From: Methanomicrobia archaeon
GTDB taxonomy: Archaea; Methanobacteriota_B; Thermococci; Methanofastidiosales; NM3
Direction of reading: 5' to 3'
Assembly (NCBI GenBank): GCA_011372835.1
Contig: DSAJ01000008.1
Coordinates: forward strand, 1 to 22,561
DNA: 22,561 nt
A program made the position numbers and the translations under genes. This document shows positions 21,381-22,561 of this stretch, piece by piece (positions within the stretch are counted from its first letter, which is position 1; every line of letters begins with the position of its first letter). The notes beneath the pieces were generated by a model. That model did not search any database. It was given only the letters and a program-made list of their open reading frames with translations, and had not been told where the DNA came from.

Positions 21381-22151
21381 TTAGTTGCCTCCTACAAATG
21401 TGTTCAATTTTTCAATCGCCGAGCGGGTCCAGACCACGAGGCGTCCTGCCTCACACCCGGGGGCGAGGTCGCTTGTCGAAAGCTTTTCAACTTCGACGAC
21501 GTCTACGCCAGGGTGATTGCGGGCACCGAAGTAGATGCCCTGATTGCGTGATACGATCACGAGCGGACCCTTCTTCTTCTTGTACTTGCGACCGCGCGTC
21601 TTGCCCCTTCCTGCGCGGATCTTCTTCTCACGCGCACGAAGGATGTCGTCCCAGACGCCGATGATCTTGAATACTTCCCTTGTCTCCTTCGTCTTTCGTA
21701 CTTTCTCGAAGTCGTCTTCTATGACGATGGGCAGGGATGATATGTTGTCGATACGGTGTCCGCGCCCCTTGACGCGTTCCGTGTCAGCGGTCGCTGCGAT
21801 GGCGGACATGAGTGCGAGCCTGCGCTCCTTCTTGTTGATCTTTTCCCTTCGCACCTTGTCGACGAGTGGCGGATGCGCCCGTCGTCCACCGACGGCCTGC
21901 GGCACGAACGCAGCGCGTCGCGGACCCGATTTCATGCGCGGAAGACGCGCGATGCCCCTGTTCTTGCCAAGCGACTCTGCACTTGTCTTCTTGCCTGACA
22001 GGGTGTTTGGACCGTACGGTTGAATCCGGGCGGTAAACGACGACAATACTGAACGTTTGATCAAATCAGGGCGATACTCGGTGCTAAACACCGTCGGCAC
22101 CTCGATCTCGCCTGTTACATTCCCCTCAAGCGAATACACGTTACACTTCAT
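21381..22151 (-). CDS. rpl4: Large ribosomal subunit protein uL4
   Basis: I start it at ATG 22151 (256 residues, MKCNVYSLEGNVTGEIEVP), with GGTGAT five bases upstream. The open frame begins two codons earlier at a TTG. RPDLIKRSVLSSFTARIQPYG, the loop SLGKNRGIARLPRMKSGPRRAAFVPQAVGGRRAHPP that reaches the tunnel constriction, and RGRKYKKKKGPLVIVS are diagnostic. Confidence 0.97.
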   Translation of the reverse strand: MKCNVYSLEGNVTGEIEVPTVFSTEYRPDLIKRSVLSSFTARIQPYGPNTLSGKKTSAESLGKNRGIARLPRMKSGPRRAAFVPQAVGGRRAHPPLVDKVRREKINKKERRLALMSAIAATADTERVKGRGHRIDNISSLPIVIEDDFEKVRKTKETREVFKIIGVWDDILRAREKKIRAGRGKTRGRKYKKKKGPLVIVSRNQGIYFGARNHPGVDVVEVEKLSTSDLAPGCEAGRLVVWTRSAIEKLNTFVGGN

Positions 22152-22153
22152 TT

Positions 22154-22561
22154 TCAATCACCCTGAGCCGATGCCATTGATACATGGGTAATCTGAGGCT
22201 TGCCTTTGGGTACGTGCATCGGCGTCCTCAGGGAGTCGCGCAATCGCACCACGCGTTTCGTCGGTCCCGGGACCGAGCCTCGCACCAATACATAATCAGA
22301 ACGAAGGACGCCGTAATGGATGAATCCTCCCTTTGGCGTGATATCCTTCTCATTCAATGAGTACACCCTCAGGACACGCTTGTTGAACTCGGTGCGCTGA
22401 TGGAATCCCATCTGACCGGCCATTGCCACGGTCCACATCGTACGCGAGGGGTTCCACGGACCGATACATCCCACGTGTCTACGGGCATCGTTGGTCTTCC
22501 TGCTCTGTATCTTTACACCCCAACGTTTCACGGGGCCCTGGAATCCCTTGCCCTTCGATAC
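22154..22561 (-). CDS. rpl3: Large ribosomal subunit protein uL3, C-terminal part
   Basis: The frame is open to the window edge, giving the last 135 residues. VSKGKGFQGPVKRWGVKIQSRK contains the loop that reaches the peptidyl transferase centre. GCIGPWNPSRTMWTVAMAGQMGFHQRTEFNKRVL and FIHYGVLRSDYVLVRGSVPGPTKRVVRLRDSLR match archaeal L3. The stop TGA at 22154 contributes to the L4 Shine-Dalgarno. The N-terminal part lies outside the window. Confidence 0.97.
   Translation of the reverse strand, partial: VSKGKGFQGPVKRWGVKIQSRKTNDARRHVGCIGPWNPSRTMWTVAMAGQMGFHQRTEFNKRVLRVYSLNEKDITPKGGFIHYGVLRSDYVLVRGSVPGPTKRVVRLRDSLRTPMHVPKGKPQITHVSMASAQGD

Overview
The window comes from an archaeal chromosome. 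The evidence is a run of eukaryote/archaea-type ribosomal proteins (eL14, eL18, eL19, eL32, eL34, eS4), the archaeal RNA polymerase subunits RpoD and RpoN, the RNase P protein Rpp29, Cbf5, aIF1, a DUF106 membrane protein, and a tRNA-Leu with a bulge-helix-bulge intron. The gene order L29-aIF1-Rpp29-S17, and S9-rpoN-enolase slot-S2, is the euryarchaeal type. Thermoplasmata-like lineages are plausible, but I cannot place it further by eye.

Every gene lies on the minus strand, so transcription runs from 22561 towards 1. The order is L3 (partial)-L4-L23-L2-S19-L22-S3-L29-aIF1-Rpp29-S17-L14-L24-S4e-L5-S14-S8-L6-L32e-L19e-L18-S5-L30-L15-SecY-DUF106-L34e-Cmk-L14e-Cbf5 (22561 to 7141), then tRNA-Ser(GGA)-S13-S4-S11-RpoD-tRNA-Leu(UAG)-L18e-L13-S9-RpoN-tRNA-Pro(GGG)-enolase-like-S2 (7079 to 1890). 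A structured, T-run-ending spacer follows. Then come an intron-bearing tRNA-Leu(UAA), a UppP/BacA-type polyprenyl-diphosphate phosphatase with its own leaderless-type promoter, and the start of a secreted lipoprotein that runs off the window at base 1.

This is the fused S10/spc/alpha/S2 translation superoperon. Most genes overlap by 1-11 bases or are separated by fewer than 15 bases. Many have a Shine-Dalgarno sequence (GGTGAT or GGAGG) that lies in, or includes, the stop region of the preceding gene. The set combines ribosome assembly, protein translocation (SecY, and a YidC/EMC3-like DUF106 protein), tRNA and rRNA maturation (Rpp29, Cbf5), nucleotide supply (Cmk) and transcription (RpoD, RpoN). 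Three tRNAs sit between protein genes and probably act as processing points.

The most unusual items are: an intact ORF of about 192 residues in the enolase slot that keeps the two ends of enolase but lacks its catalytic barrel; an S3 protein with a tail of about 107 residues containing a 62-base near-perfect direct repeat; the structured spacer after S2 with a duplicated palindrome; and the TSP3-type lipoprotein at the edge. I saw no CRISPR array, insertion sequence or prophage. No stretch longer than about 200 bases lacks a gene.
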